Of a stretch of DNA of 5,892 nt, positions 1-5,892 are shown one piece after another. The translations under genes were made by a program, and so were the position numbers. The notes beneath the pieces were generated by a model. The model saw only the letters and a list, made by a program, of their open reading frames with translations. It searched no databases and had not been told where the DNA came from. Source of the stretch: Bacteroidales bacterium (lineage in GTDB: Bacteria > Bacteroidota > Bacteroidia > Bacteroidales > UBA932). How positions within the stretch are numbered: the stretch's first letter is position 1; the number at the start of each line of letters is the position of its first letter. The stretch is from positions 1 through 5,892 of the forward strand of contig JAFZLP010000138.1 in assembly GCA_017551405.1 (NCBI GenBank), read 5' to 3'.

Positions 1-3
1 GAA

Positions 4-663
4 CTAATCCGCGTCGTCTTTGGACACAGTGATGTTATCCCGCTTCATGGCGTCGATGGAAAGCATGAGGTTGCGGATGGAGAAGAAGATGGAGAACTGG
101 CCGATGGCAAGCACCCAGTCGTGGCGGATGATACCGTAGCTGATGATCATCGACGAGCCGATGATGGCCAGCACCCAGTGTCCCATGGGCAGGATTGACT
201 TTTTCCGCTTGTAACTGTAAACCAGCTGGTAAACCGACCGGACTTCATAGGTAAACTGGCCCAGGACGCCGTAAGCCAGCAGCAGCGGCGGAACGTCCTT
301 GTTCTTCAGGAACGTCTGGGTGAAAGTGGGGATATCCTTGACTATCAGCGCCAGGATGACCACCGGGAACAAGGCCTGCAGGATGAAGACGATGCGCGGC
401 ACCTTCTTGTAGAGGCCCATGATGCTGATGTTCCACATGTAGATGTAGTATCCCACGCTCTCCCCGAAGATGATGGAGAAGTCTTTACGCAGCCAGCCGT
501 AGATATAGAGGATAACCGCCCCGATGCTGCTGAGCACCCAGTAGATGCCCGGCGACTCCACCACATGCGATTTCTCCGACAGGTACCACTGGATCAGGAT
601 CCTGATGCCGTAAATCGCCATCCCTGTAAAACCCAGGAGGTAGACCCATGCCGGACTGTTCAT
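4..663 (-). CDS. Tandem LAB_N-domain integral membrane protein (lipid A biosynthesis N-terminal-like)
   Basis: This 219-residue protein is strongly hydrophobic, with about six predicted membrane segments arranged as two three-helix halves. Residues about 8-86 match the LAB_N domain, best known as the N-terminal membrane segment attached to some LpxB (lipid-A-disaccharide synthase) proteins; key features are R21, Q25, SPG at 37-39, W42, G48, YG at 55-56, R59, D61 and G67. Residues about 128-203 repeat the pattern without gaps at an offset of 121: R142, Q146, P159, W163, G169, YG 176-177, R180, D182, G188. There is no LpxB glycosyltransferase domain, so it is not a disaccharide synthase. The start lies 6 nt after the stop of the acyltransferase gene, which implies co-transcription and probably coupled translation. 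The tail is hydrophilic (about 204-219). The molecular role of stand-alone LAB_N proteins is not established; a lipid-handling or flipping role is inferred from topology and neighbours. The gene is complete, with TAG at positions 6-4. Confidence 0.85.
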   Translation of the reverse strand: MNSPAWVYLLGFTGMAIYGIRILIQWYLSEKSHVVESPGIYWVLSSIGAVILYIYGWLRKDFSIIFGESVGYYIYMWNISIMGLYKKVPRIVFILQALFPVVILALIVKDIPTFTQTFLKNKDVPPLLLAYGVLGQFTYEVRSVYQLVYSYKRKKSILPMGHWVLAIIGSSMIISYGIIRHDWVLAIGQFSIFFSIRNLMLSIDAMKRDNITVSKDDAD

Positions 664-669
664 CGTGTT

Positions 670-2502
670 CTAAACGTTTTCGGTTCCGTAGAAATGGCGG
701 AGGACACTGTTCTGGATTTCCTCCGGAAGGGAACGGACGAAGGACTTGATGCTGGCAGGCGGGAAGTCGGCCAGACGCAGGAGGATCATGACGTCCACGC
801 AGTCCGAGAAGTCCGGATCCACGTTGACGCAGGATGCCTGCGCCCCGCAGCTGAAATACTTGCGGAACAGCACCGGAATCCTGTATTTTCCGTCTGAAAG
901 CGAGCCCAGGAGCCTGTCGAACGCGTCGATATCGCCTTTGGGAACCACCTGCAGCAGCTGATCCGGATTTACCCTAAGGAAACCGGGCTTGAAGGGCAGT
1001 GTGGACATGGCGAAACCGGAGGCGTCCTCAAGATGGAAATCGCGCTCCAGGAAATGCACGAGCAGGCTCTTGTAGAAATCGGGAATCGAGGCGCTGATGG
1101 TCACCAGACCGGCGCAGCAGTTGACTTCCGGATCCTTGCTGATTGCAACGCACAGGCCCGCCAGAAGCAGTTTCAGGGGCAGCACGTCGCGCTGGTATTC
1201 TTCCCTAACGAAAGAGCGCCCCAGCTCCACCGAATGGGCCAGGATCGGCTCCGCGTTGGCGCCGAAATTCAGCAGGGTGGAAGTATAGAAGCCGGGAACG
1301 CCGCCGTGCGAGGCGACAATGCCCGGACCGTAACCTATGCGGTAGGCACCGGTAATCTCGCCGTTCGGGACATTCCATAGAACCAGGTGGCGGTAGAAGT
1401 TGTCGTAGGGGTCGGTGTCCATGGGTTTGCCGGTGCCCTCGCCCACGGCGCGGAAAGTCCTTTCGCGGAGCCGGTAGAGCTCGCGCATGGCGTCGGGGGC
1501 GTCCGCCGCATCGAGCAGATACGCACGGTAGTCGCCTGTCTCGAAGAGGATGCGGTGGTCCAGCGCAGCCATCTGGCTGCGGATGAGCCCGGTGTCGACC
1601 GGCTCGATAAGCTCCTGCTGCACCCCATGCTCCGGCTTCTCAGTGAAATCTGCAAGACACTGTGCCTCAAGGGCATAGCAGCGGTTGCGAAGATACTGGC
1701 CAAGGACCTTGTCGTCCAACTCCGCAAGCTGGGCGGCCGGAATGGCCTGGCCGATGCGAACCTTCACGTTCTTCCCTTTGGCTCCGGTCATCTCGCGCAC
1801 GAGGCGGAGAGTGCGGAGTATGGGATGGATGCGCCCCATCACATGGAAAGTCCTGGAATTGGTGCCGTCGAAGTAGATGGGGATGACCGGCAGGCCGGAG
1901 TTGCGGACCAGCTTCATCATGTTTTCGGCCCAGGGCTTGTCTTCCACCACGCGCTTGCCGCTCACGGCGGTGCGGTCTTTCTTCTTCTGCCAGGTGGCTA
2001 CCTCCCCTGCCGGGAACAGGCCCAGCGCTCCCCCGCCGTCGATGTGCTCGAGCGCGGTGCGGATGCCGGAAACGCTCTTTGCCCCGCCCGTGGCGAAGTT
2101 GTCCACCGGAATGAACCAGTCTTTCAGGTGGGCCACCATGGAAAGGAAGTATGTCGTGAGGATTTTATAGTCGGAGCGGCGGGAACCGATGACAGAGTTC
2201 AGGATCATGCCGTCGATGGCGCCGAAATGATGGTTGGAAACCGAGATGAAACCGCCCTCCGCGGGGATGTGCGCCAGCTGCTCCTCGGGGATTTCGTAAG
2301 AAACGCCCAGGTCTTCCAGGACTTCTTCGGAGAAGGCGGGGCCGTCGGGCCTGGCCTTGCTGGCATGGATACGGTTCGCCTTTCTCATCCCGAGCACGCC
2401 GAAGAGCAGCCGGGTGAGGACCTTTCCGGAGAGGCCCTTAACACCGAGGGCGTCCTGCATTGTCTTGTGGTCCAGTAAAGGCGGGTTCACAGTTTTTGAC
2501 AT
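670..2502 (-). CDS. Bifunctional aminolipid synthase, PlsC-like O-acyltransferase fused to OlsB-like N-acyltransferase (OlsF/GlsF type)
   Basis: This 610-residue protein joins two acyltransferases. Residues about 60-280 form a PlsC-like lysophospholipid acyltransferase: the catalytic HX4D is H92-D97, FPAGE at 163-167 replaces the usual FPEG, and VIPIYFDG at 206-213 is the fourth motif. Residues about 315-575 form a GNAT-fold domain of the OlsB/hemolysin-like type, with ELGRSFV at 426-432, a PVLFRKYFSCGA segment at 543-554 and DPDF at 562-565. In characterised OlsF proteins the C-terminal half N-acylates an amino acid with a 3-hydroxyacyl chain from acyl-ACP and the N-terminal half adds the second acyl chain by O-acylation; domain order and length fit. 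In Bacteroides the equivalent glycine-lipid enzymes GlsB and GlsA are separate proteins. The amino acid used here (glycine or ornithine) cannot be read from sequence. It probably acts at the inner face of the cytoplasmic membrane. The start at 2502 lies only 7 nt from a promoter -7 element; M15 (2460) is an alternative start. Confidence 0.88.
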   Translation of the reverse strand: MSKTVNPPLLDHKTMQDALGVKGLSGKVLTRLLFGVLGMRKANRIHASKARPDGPAFSEEVLEDLGVSYEIPEEQLAHIPAEGGFISVSNHHFGAIDGMILNSVIGSRRSDYKILTTYFLSMVAHLKDWFIPVDNFATGGAKSVSGIRTALEHIDGGGALGLFPAGEVATWQKKKDRTAVSGKRVVEDKPWAENMMKLVRNSGLPVIPIYFDGTNSRTFHVMGRIHPILRTLRLVREMTGAKGKNVKVRIGQAIPAAQLAELDDKVLGQYLRNRCYALEAQCLADFTEKPEHGVQQELIEPVDTGLIRSQMAALDHRILFETGDYRAYLLDAADAPDAMRELYRLRERTFRAVGEGTGKPMDTDPYDNFYRHLVLWNVPNGEITGAYRIGYGPGIVASHGGVPGFYTSTLLNFGANAEPILAHSVELGRSFVREEYQRDVLPLKLLLAGLCVAISKDPEVNCCAGLVTISASIPDFYKSLLVHFLERDFHLEDASGFAMSTLPFKPGFLRVNPDQLLQVVPKGDIDAFDRLLGSLSDGKYRIPVLFRKYFSCGAQASCVNVDPDFSDCVDVMILLRLADFPPASIKSFVRSLPEEIQNSVLRHFYGTENV

Positions 2503-2509
2503 CGAACCG

Positions 2510-2541
2510 CAAAGTTAACTATAAAATCTCACCGTTCCAAA
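2510..2541 (-). promoter_or_regulatory. Bacteroidetes-type promoter for the aminolipid synthase gene
   Basis: On the minus strand a -33 TTTG (2541-2538) is followed by a 20-nt spacer and TAACTTTG (2517-2510), an exact match to the TAnnTTTG -7 consensus of the phylum's primary sigma factor. The -33 element lies inside the last codons of the hydrolase gene. It should give the acyltransferase gene transcription independent of the hydrolase. The predicted start of transcription, about 3 nt past the -7 element, would be near 2507, leaving only about 5 nt before the ATG at 2502. Confidence 0.7.
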
Positions 2542-3839
2542 GCCTCGGCGGAAAAACCGCCATTTATCCACGCAACTATCATTTCGAGCACTTTCGGAGC
2601 GATGGTCTCTTCGATCTTCCGGTATTCCGAAAGCGAGCCGGTCGTGCAGTGCTGGAACAGGTGGTTGACGCCTTCTATTGCCTCGACGTGGTTCTTCGGG
2701 CTGGCCGGCAGGCCCTCGCGCAACGCGCCCAGATTGCTCTCGCAATCGACCTGGGTGTCCCTGGTGCCGTTGAGCGCAAGCACCGGGCAGGCTATGCCCC
2801 CGAGGAGCGGCCTCATGTCCAGGCCGAGGAACGTTATCATCCAAGGCGACTGTATCTGCCTGAGAAACACCAGGTAATTCTGTTTCAGCTCGTCGGGAAG
2901 GTCCAGCTCGTCGGCAAAAGGCATCCTGCCGCCATGGACCCGCACCTCGCAGGCTTCGCCTATGGCCTTGCAGTAAGTGTCGATGTCTTCCTTCGCGTAA
3001 CCGGCATTCTCCATGGCAGTGCGGCCCTGCCGCACAGTCGTTTCGATGCCGGAAACCGCCACTCCAGCCAGGCTCACGATGAAATCGGCCTCCCCTTCCG
3101 CCGCCAGCATCAGGGCGATGGTGCCGCCCTCGCTGTGGCCGAGAACCCCCACCTTGTCGAAACGCTCCCTGAGCAGCCTCATTCCGGCGAGGGCGTCGTT
3201 CTTGAAGTCGATGGTGGTCGCGTTCAGCACGTCTCCGGTGGAGCCGCCGACACCGCGGTCGTCGTAGCGCAGGGTGGCGATTCCCGCGCGGCCGAGGGCG
3301 TCTGCAATGACGGCAAAGGGGCGGTGCTCGTAGATCTCTTCATCGCGGTTCTCCTGGCCGCTGCCGGTTACCATTACAAGCACCGGCGTTGCACGCGTGC
3401 AGCCCTCCGGCAGCACCAGCGTTCCCGCCAGATGGGCATCGCCGTTGTCGAAGGTTACCTCTTCCTGCGCATAGGGGAACGGAGGCACGGGATTCTGAGG
3501 CCGCCTCAACGGCGCCTCGGGCGTGAGCGTCAGCGGAATCGCAACCCCGTTCTGCATGAACGTGCCGGCGATCTGCTTGAGCATCCACATGCCTTCGTAG
3601 GTCGCGCCCAGCACCGGAATCTTGATTTTGATGCCGCCTGTCGCCGTCCGCTCGACCTGAATAGGCACCCCCATCAGCGCCTGGTCGGGACAGTCCATGC
3701 CCGGCTCGTCCCCGTCCAGATGGAACACTACGGTCAGCTTTGAGCCCCGGAACTCCATTTTCCCGGTCCAGCTGCCCTCCTGCGCGCCTGCCGTGAACGC
3801 AAGCAGCAAAAAGAAAAGTATGGTAAGAGTCTTTTTCAT
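2529..3839 (-). CDS. Secreted alpha/beta hydrolase (serine esterase/S33-like)
   Basis: This 436-residue exported hydrolase has a signal peptide (MKK, hydrophobic core to about residue 17, then AGAQ), with likely cleavage just before Q20. Residues about 21-108 form a beta-rich N-terminal domain common in Bacteroidetes hydrolases of this type. The catalytic domain spans about 125-425: an oxyanion-side TGSGQENRD at 158-166, RYDDRGVGGSTG at 191-202, nucleophile S236 in GHSEGG, acid D361 in NGTRD, and histidine H393 in GVNHLF. A lid insertion lies about 260-345. These features place it with serine aminopeptidase/esterase-like hydrolases (Hydrolase_4); the natural substrate is unknown, and an ester or acyl substrate is most likely. 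An upstream in-frame ATG at 3884 is rejected because it precedes the promoter element at 3860-3867 and would bury the signal peptide. The stop is 26 nt before the acyltransferase start, with no visible terminator, so the two are probably partly co-transcribed. The periplasm is the most likely location. Confidence 0.88.
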   Translation of the reverse strand: MKKTLTILFFLLLAFTAGAQEGSWTGKMEFRGSKLTVVFHLDGDEPGMDCPDQALMGVPIQVERTATGGIKIKIPVLGATYEGMWMLKQIAGTFMQNGVAIPLTLTPEAPLRRPQNPVPPFPYAQEEVTFDNGDAHLAGTLVLPEGCTRATPVLVMVTGSGQENRDEEIYEHRPFAVIADALGRAGIATLRYDDRGVGGSTGDVLNATTIDFKNDALAGMRLLRERFDKVGVLGHSEGGTIALMLAAEGEADFIVSLAGVAVSGIETTVRQGRTAMENAGYAKEDIDTYCKAIGEACEVRVHGGRMPFADELDLPDELKQNYLVFLRQIQSPWMITFLGLDMRPLLGGIACPVLALNGTRDTQVDCESNLGALREGLPASPKNHVEAIEGVNHLFQHCTTGSLSEYRKIEETIAPKVLEMIVAWINGGFSAEALER

Positions 3840-3859
3840 TTCAGTGCAGTTATTAAAGG

Positions 3860-3890
3860 CAAATGTACAAAAGTCCCGGGACACATGAAA
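3860..3890 (-). promoter_or_regulatory. Bacteroidetes-type promoter for the hydrolase gene
   Basis: On the minus strand TTTC (3890-3887) is followed by exactly 19 nt and TACATTTG (3867-3860), a full match to TAnnTTTG with a one-base deviation in the -33 element. The predicted transcript would begin near 3857 and carry an 18-nt leader before the ATG at 3839. This position rules out the more upstream in-frame ATG at 3884 as the normal start. Confidence 0.65.
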
Positions 3891-3899
3891 GGCTTAAAT

Positions 3900-3916
3900 G
3901 GTGGTAAGTTACCACC
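3900..3916. promoter_or_regulatory. 17-bp perfect palindrome, candidate operator between divergent promoters
   Basis: GGTGGTAAGTTACCACC is two 8-bp arms about a single central base. Its centre (3908) is about 47 bp upstream of the predicted plus-strand start (3955) and about 51 bp upstream of the predicted minus-strand start (3857), so it sits nearly symmetrically between the two promoters. This suits a dimeric regulator controlling both genes. As RNA on the plus strand it could also fold into a 7-bp stem with a 3-nt loop followed by five U, like a small terminator, but no plus-strand gene upstream needs one. Confidence 0.5.
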
Positions 3917-3918
3917 TT

Positions 3919-3952
3919 TTTGCTACATTTTCGAGAATAATCTGTAACTTTG
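3919..3952 (+). promoter_or_regulatory. Bacteroidetes-type promoter for the small lipoprotein gene
   Basis: TTTG at 3919-3922 and TAACTTTG at 3945-3952 are separated by 22 nt, slightly longer than the usual 19-21. The -7 element is an exact TAnnTTTG match and is identical to the one in front of the aminolipid synthase gene. The predicted transcript begins near 3955, giving a leader of about 27 nt before the ATG at 3982. The long spacer may mean a weaker or activator-dependent promoter. Confidence 0.55.
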
Positions 3953-3981
3953 TGAGTAATAGTATTTTGAGTATCGGCAAT

Positions 3982-4419
3982 ATGAGACAATTCTTTATCC
4001 TGTCGCTGTGTGCTGCACTGTTCATCGTTTCGGGGTGCGGCAAGAACGATGAATCCGTCCAGGATCCGGAAAACACTGTCGAAGCCTGGATTCCGATAGG
4101 GAAAAGCATCAATTTCAATCAGAGAGCTCTCGTTTTTTCTGATATGAAAGCTTTGAAAGCTGCCAACTTCGGCCAGCTTCAGTTTTCACAGGGAGCGAAA
4201 GTGAAAGGCCTCGGGAGCATCAAGAGTATTCCGGCCGCGTTCACGGAAATAGTGGCCGCCGTGCCCGGCTACGGCTATGTCGTCCACCTTAACCACGATT
4301 CCTTCAATGGGTTGAAGGAAAGCTGGGCCCGTCTTTATGTTGTCGATTTCACATACGACGAGGGTCACGCTACGACGGGCGTGAGCATCAAGTACGAACT
4401 GAACTGGTGGCCCGATTAG
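3982..4419 (+). CDS. Small outer-membrane lipoprotein, DUF5036-like C-terminus
   Basis: This 145-residue protein starts with a lipoprotein signal: MRQ, a hydrophobic core, then the lipobox VSGC with the acylated cysteine at residue 19. The following GKNDES is acidic and somewhat like the Bacteroidetes surface-export signal, so it may be carried to the cell surface. The body lacks catalytic motifs. The C-terminal half (GYGYVVHL at 96-103, WARLYVVDF at 115-123, then a TTGVSIKYE strand) resembles, from memory, the family of small Bacteroides lipoproteins called DUF5036, in which a GYV strand, an ARLYVVD strand and a terminal VKY strand recur. The function of that family is unknown. The start at 3982 is preferred over an in-frame ATG at 3898, because the promoter -7 element at 3945-3952 lies between them and only the shorter form exposes the signal peptide. 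It is followed after 89 nt by a second lipoprotein gene in the same direction. Confidence 0.8.
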   Translation: MRQFFILSLCAALFIVSGCGKNDESVQDPENTVEAWIPIGKSINFNQRALVFSDMKALKAANFGQLQFSQGAKVKGLGSIKSIPAAFTEIVAAVPGYGYVVHLNHDSFNGLKESWARLYVVDFTYDEGHATTGVSIKYELNWWPD

Positions 4420-4508
4420 GTGCGGTTACAAAAACTGTCCTGTTTCGCGGGGTTTCGTTTTGGCACGATTTTTCAATTATGCTCATGCTGTACTAAAATC
4501 GTAAGCAT

Positions 4509-5892
4509 ATGAAAAAGACAGTCACACTCCTTTGTGCAGCGCTATTGTTATTGCCGTTTGGCTGCACCCCCGAGGACATTCCCGGCGGAGGCGATGACAC
4601 CACCGAAGAAGTAGTTCTTCCCGCGGAAGCAGGGCTCTCCTGGTCCGTCGCTTCCTGCTCGGTGAGCCTGGCCGCAGTTGCCTCGTTCACCGCCCCCACT
4701 CTCACCAATCCCCATGGGCTGAGCATCACCTACAGCTCTTCAGACACGAGTGTCGCCACCATAGATGCGGATGGCAAACTCACCATCCTGGCGGCCGGCA
4801 CCACCACCATTTCCGCCACTTCCGAAGCCACCGAAGCCTATCTCGCGGGCAGTGCAAGCTACAAGCTAACTGTCACCGACACCGGCTCGGCCGACGACGG
4901 CGCGGTCAATACCACCTTCGCCTCTTCGGGAGACACTGCCTCCGACGACGACATCTCCAATACCGCATTCACCCGCCTCGTTACGGTCAGCTTCTCCTCC
5001 GGAGGGGCCTCAGTTACAGGCTATTCGGCCGTTTCCGACGTAATGAAAGTGAGCGTCAGCGGCAACCAGGTCACAGTCAACTACACCGGTTCCGAGAACG
5101 TGGTGTACAAGCTGACGGGAACGGCATCGGATGGTTTCTTCAAGCTCTACAGCAAGAAAAAGCAGGCCCTCTGGCTCAGCGGCGTCAGCATCACCAACAG
5201 CAGCGGCGCAGCCATCAACAACCAGAGCGGCAAGCGCACCTTTGTATATGTCGAGGGCAGCAACACGCTGGCCGACAGCGACTCCGCGGCGTACGCCACC
5301 ACCGGCGACGAGGACATGAAGGGCGTGTTCTTCTCGGAAGGGCAGCTCATCTTCTCGGGCAGCGGCTCCCTCACCGTCACCGCCAGCAACAAGAAGGAGA
5401 AGTCCGGCATCGTGTCCGACGACTACATCCGCATGATGGCCAGCCCCACCGTCACGGTTGACGCTGGCAGCGGCGCCGGCCACGGCCTGAAGGGCAAAGA
5501 CTTCGTGCAGCTCTCCGACGGCACCCTTGACGTCACCACCACCGCAGCCATGAAGAAGGGCATCACCTCCGAAGACTACGTCCTTGTAGAGGGCGGCGTC
5601 ACCACCGTCAACGTGAGCGGAGGCGTGGCTTACGACTCCGAAGACGCCGAATACAAGGGTTCCGCCGGCATCAAGGCCGACAATTACTTCGGCATGACGG
5701 GCGGCAGCGTGACCATAGCCAACACCGGCGCCGGAGGCAAGGGCATCAGCGCAGGCAGCGAGGACTACGAGGGGGATATCGCCGACAGCTACATCAGCGG
5801 CGGCACCCTCAGCATCACCACCACCGGCAGCGAGACCAACGACGTGTCGGCCAAGGGCATCAAGATAGGCTGGGCCACCAAGAGCGGCAATA
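4509..5892 (+). CDS. Lipoprotein with Big2-like domain and Cthe_2159-like carbohydrate-binding beta-helix (3' truncated by window)
   Basis: The open frame starts at ATG 4509 and runs to the window edge without a stop (461 codons visible). Residues 1-19 are a lipoprotein signal peptide ending in FGC with C19 acylated, followed by an acidic and glycine-rich linker (PEDIPGGGDDTTEE). Residues about 38-124 fit a Big2-type Ig fold: the YSSSDTSVATIDADGKLT stretch, then AAGTTTISA. After a Ser/Asp-rich linker, residues about 155-461 match the carbohydrate-binding family named after Cthe_2159: FVYVEGSNTLADS at 245-257, GSGSLTVTA at 284-292, then repeated beta-helix rungs beginning at KGV 271, SGI 299, HGL 325, KGI 350, AGI 386, KGI 411 and KGI 449. 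The founding member binds cellulose and acidic polysaccharide such as polygalacturonate. Surface exposure and glycan binding are inferred. No convincing TAnnTTTG promoter was seen directly upstream, so it may be read from the promoter of the preceding gene. Confidence 0.85.
   Translation, partial: MKKTVTLLCAALLLLPFGCTPEDIPGGGDDTTEEVVLPAEAGLSWSVASCSVSLAAVASFTAPTLTNPHGLSITYSSSDTSVATIDADGKLTILAAGTTTISATSEATEAYLAGSASYKLTVTDTGSADDGAVNTTFASSGDTASDDDISNTAFTRLVTVSFSSGGASVTGYSAVSDVMKVSVSGNQVTVNYTGSENVVYKLTGTASDGFFKLYSKKKQALWLSGVSITNSSGAAINNQSGKRTFVYVEGSNTLADSDSAAYATTGDEDMKGVFFSEGQLIFSGSGSLTVTASNKKEKSGIVSDDYIRMMASPTVTVDAGSGAGHGLKGKDFVQLSDGTLDVTTTAAMKKGITSEDYVLVEGGVTTVNVSGGVAYDSEDAEYKGSAGIKADNYFGMTGGSVTIANTGAGGKGISAGSEDYEGDIADSYISGGTLSITTTGSETNDVSAKGIKIGWATKSGN

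Noticed and set aside
1387..2478. A 363-codon open frame on the plus strand, antisense to the aminolipid synthase.
   Set aside because: It is a shadow frame caused by the GC-rich codon use of the real gene. The translated product is low in hydrophobic structure, rich in His/Gly/Arg, and shows no known domain.
2460..3743. A 427-codon open frame on the plus strand, antisense to the hydrolase.
   Set aside because: The opposite strand encodes a protein with a complete catalytic triad and signal peptide. The plus-strand product has no recognisable motif and has the Arg/His/Gln-rich look of an antisense shadow.
3896..3921. Stem-loop GGTGGTA/TACCACC followed by five T, read as a rho-independent terminator.
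   Set aside because: It lies upstream of all plus-strand genes here and between two divergent promoters, with nothing on the plus strand to terminate. An operator role explains the position better, although blocking antisense transcription is not excluded.
4420..4508. Search for a terminator and a TAnnTTTG promoter between the two lipoprotein genes.
   Set aside because: There is a TTTG at 4459-4462 but no TAnnTTTG at 19-22 nt from it, and no GC-rich stem with a T-run. Neither a promoter nor a terminator can be supported.
5010..5483. Minus-strand frame of 157 codons inside the beta-helix lipoprotein gene.
   Set aside because: It is an antisense shadow of a repetitive, GC-rich gene. The Ala/Gly/Val/Asp-rich product mirrors the Thr/Ser/Gly codons of the sense strand.
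5290..5892. Repeated GCC/ACC/GGC-rich stretches that look like a DNA tandem repeat.
   Set aside because: The similarity is at the protein level (beta-helix rungs with Gly, Thr, Ser, Asp). The DNA copies vary in length and sequence and do not form a clean tandem array.

Overview
The window looks like a piece of a Bacteroidota chromosome, most likely a gut or rumen member of the order Bacteroidales with a fairly GC-rich genome. Three things point there. The gene starts lack strong Shine-Dalgarno sequences but are preceded by Bacteroidetes-type promoters (TTTG, about 20 nt, TAnnTTTG). The proteins belong to families typical of the phylum: a fused aminolipid synthase, an exported alpha/beta hydrolase with the usual Bacteroidetes N-terminal beta domain, and short lipoproteins. 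The signal peptides are also of the phylum type (ending AQ, or a lipobox followed by an acidic stretch). The genus cannot be fixed from the sequence alone.

Left part, 4-3839, minus strand: three co-directional genes. Reading in transcription order, a secreted serine alpha/beta hydrolase (3839-2529) is followed after 26 nt by a 610-residue two-domain acyltransferase (2502-670). That protein has an N-terminal PlsC-like O-acyltransferase and a C-terminal OlsB-like N-acyltransferase, the architecture of bifunctional ornithine/glycine lipid synthases (OlsF/GlsF). Six nt later comes a 219-residue membrane protein made of two tandem LAB_N units (663-4). The acyltransferase also has its own near-perfect promoter in the tail of the hydrolase gene. 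The likely theme is synthesis, and perhaps handling or turnover, of phosphorus-free aminoacyl lipids.

Middle, 3840-3981: a 142-nt divergent intergenic region holds two outward-facing Bacteroidetes-type promoters with a 17-bp perfect palindrome almost exactly midway between them. This suggests shared control of the lipid operon and the lipoprotein gene on the other side.

Right part, 3982-5892, plus strand: a small lipoprotein with a C-terminus resembling a Bacteroides-restricted family (DUF5036-like), then after 89 nt a large lipoprotein that runs off the end of the window. The second has a Big2-type Ig domain and a long parallel beta-helix resembling the Cthe_2159 carbohydrate-binding family. 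Both are probably attached to the outer membrane. No RNA genes, mobile elements, CRISPR arrays or convincing rho-independent terminators were found.
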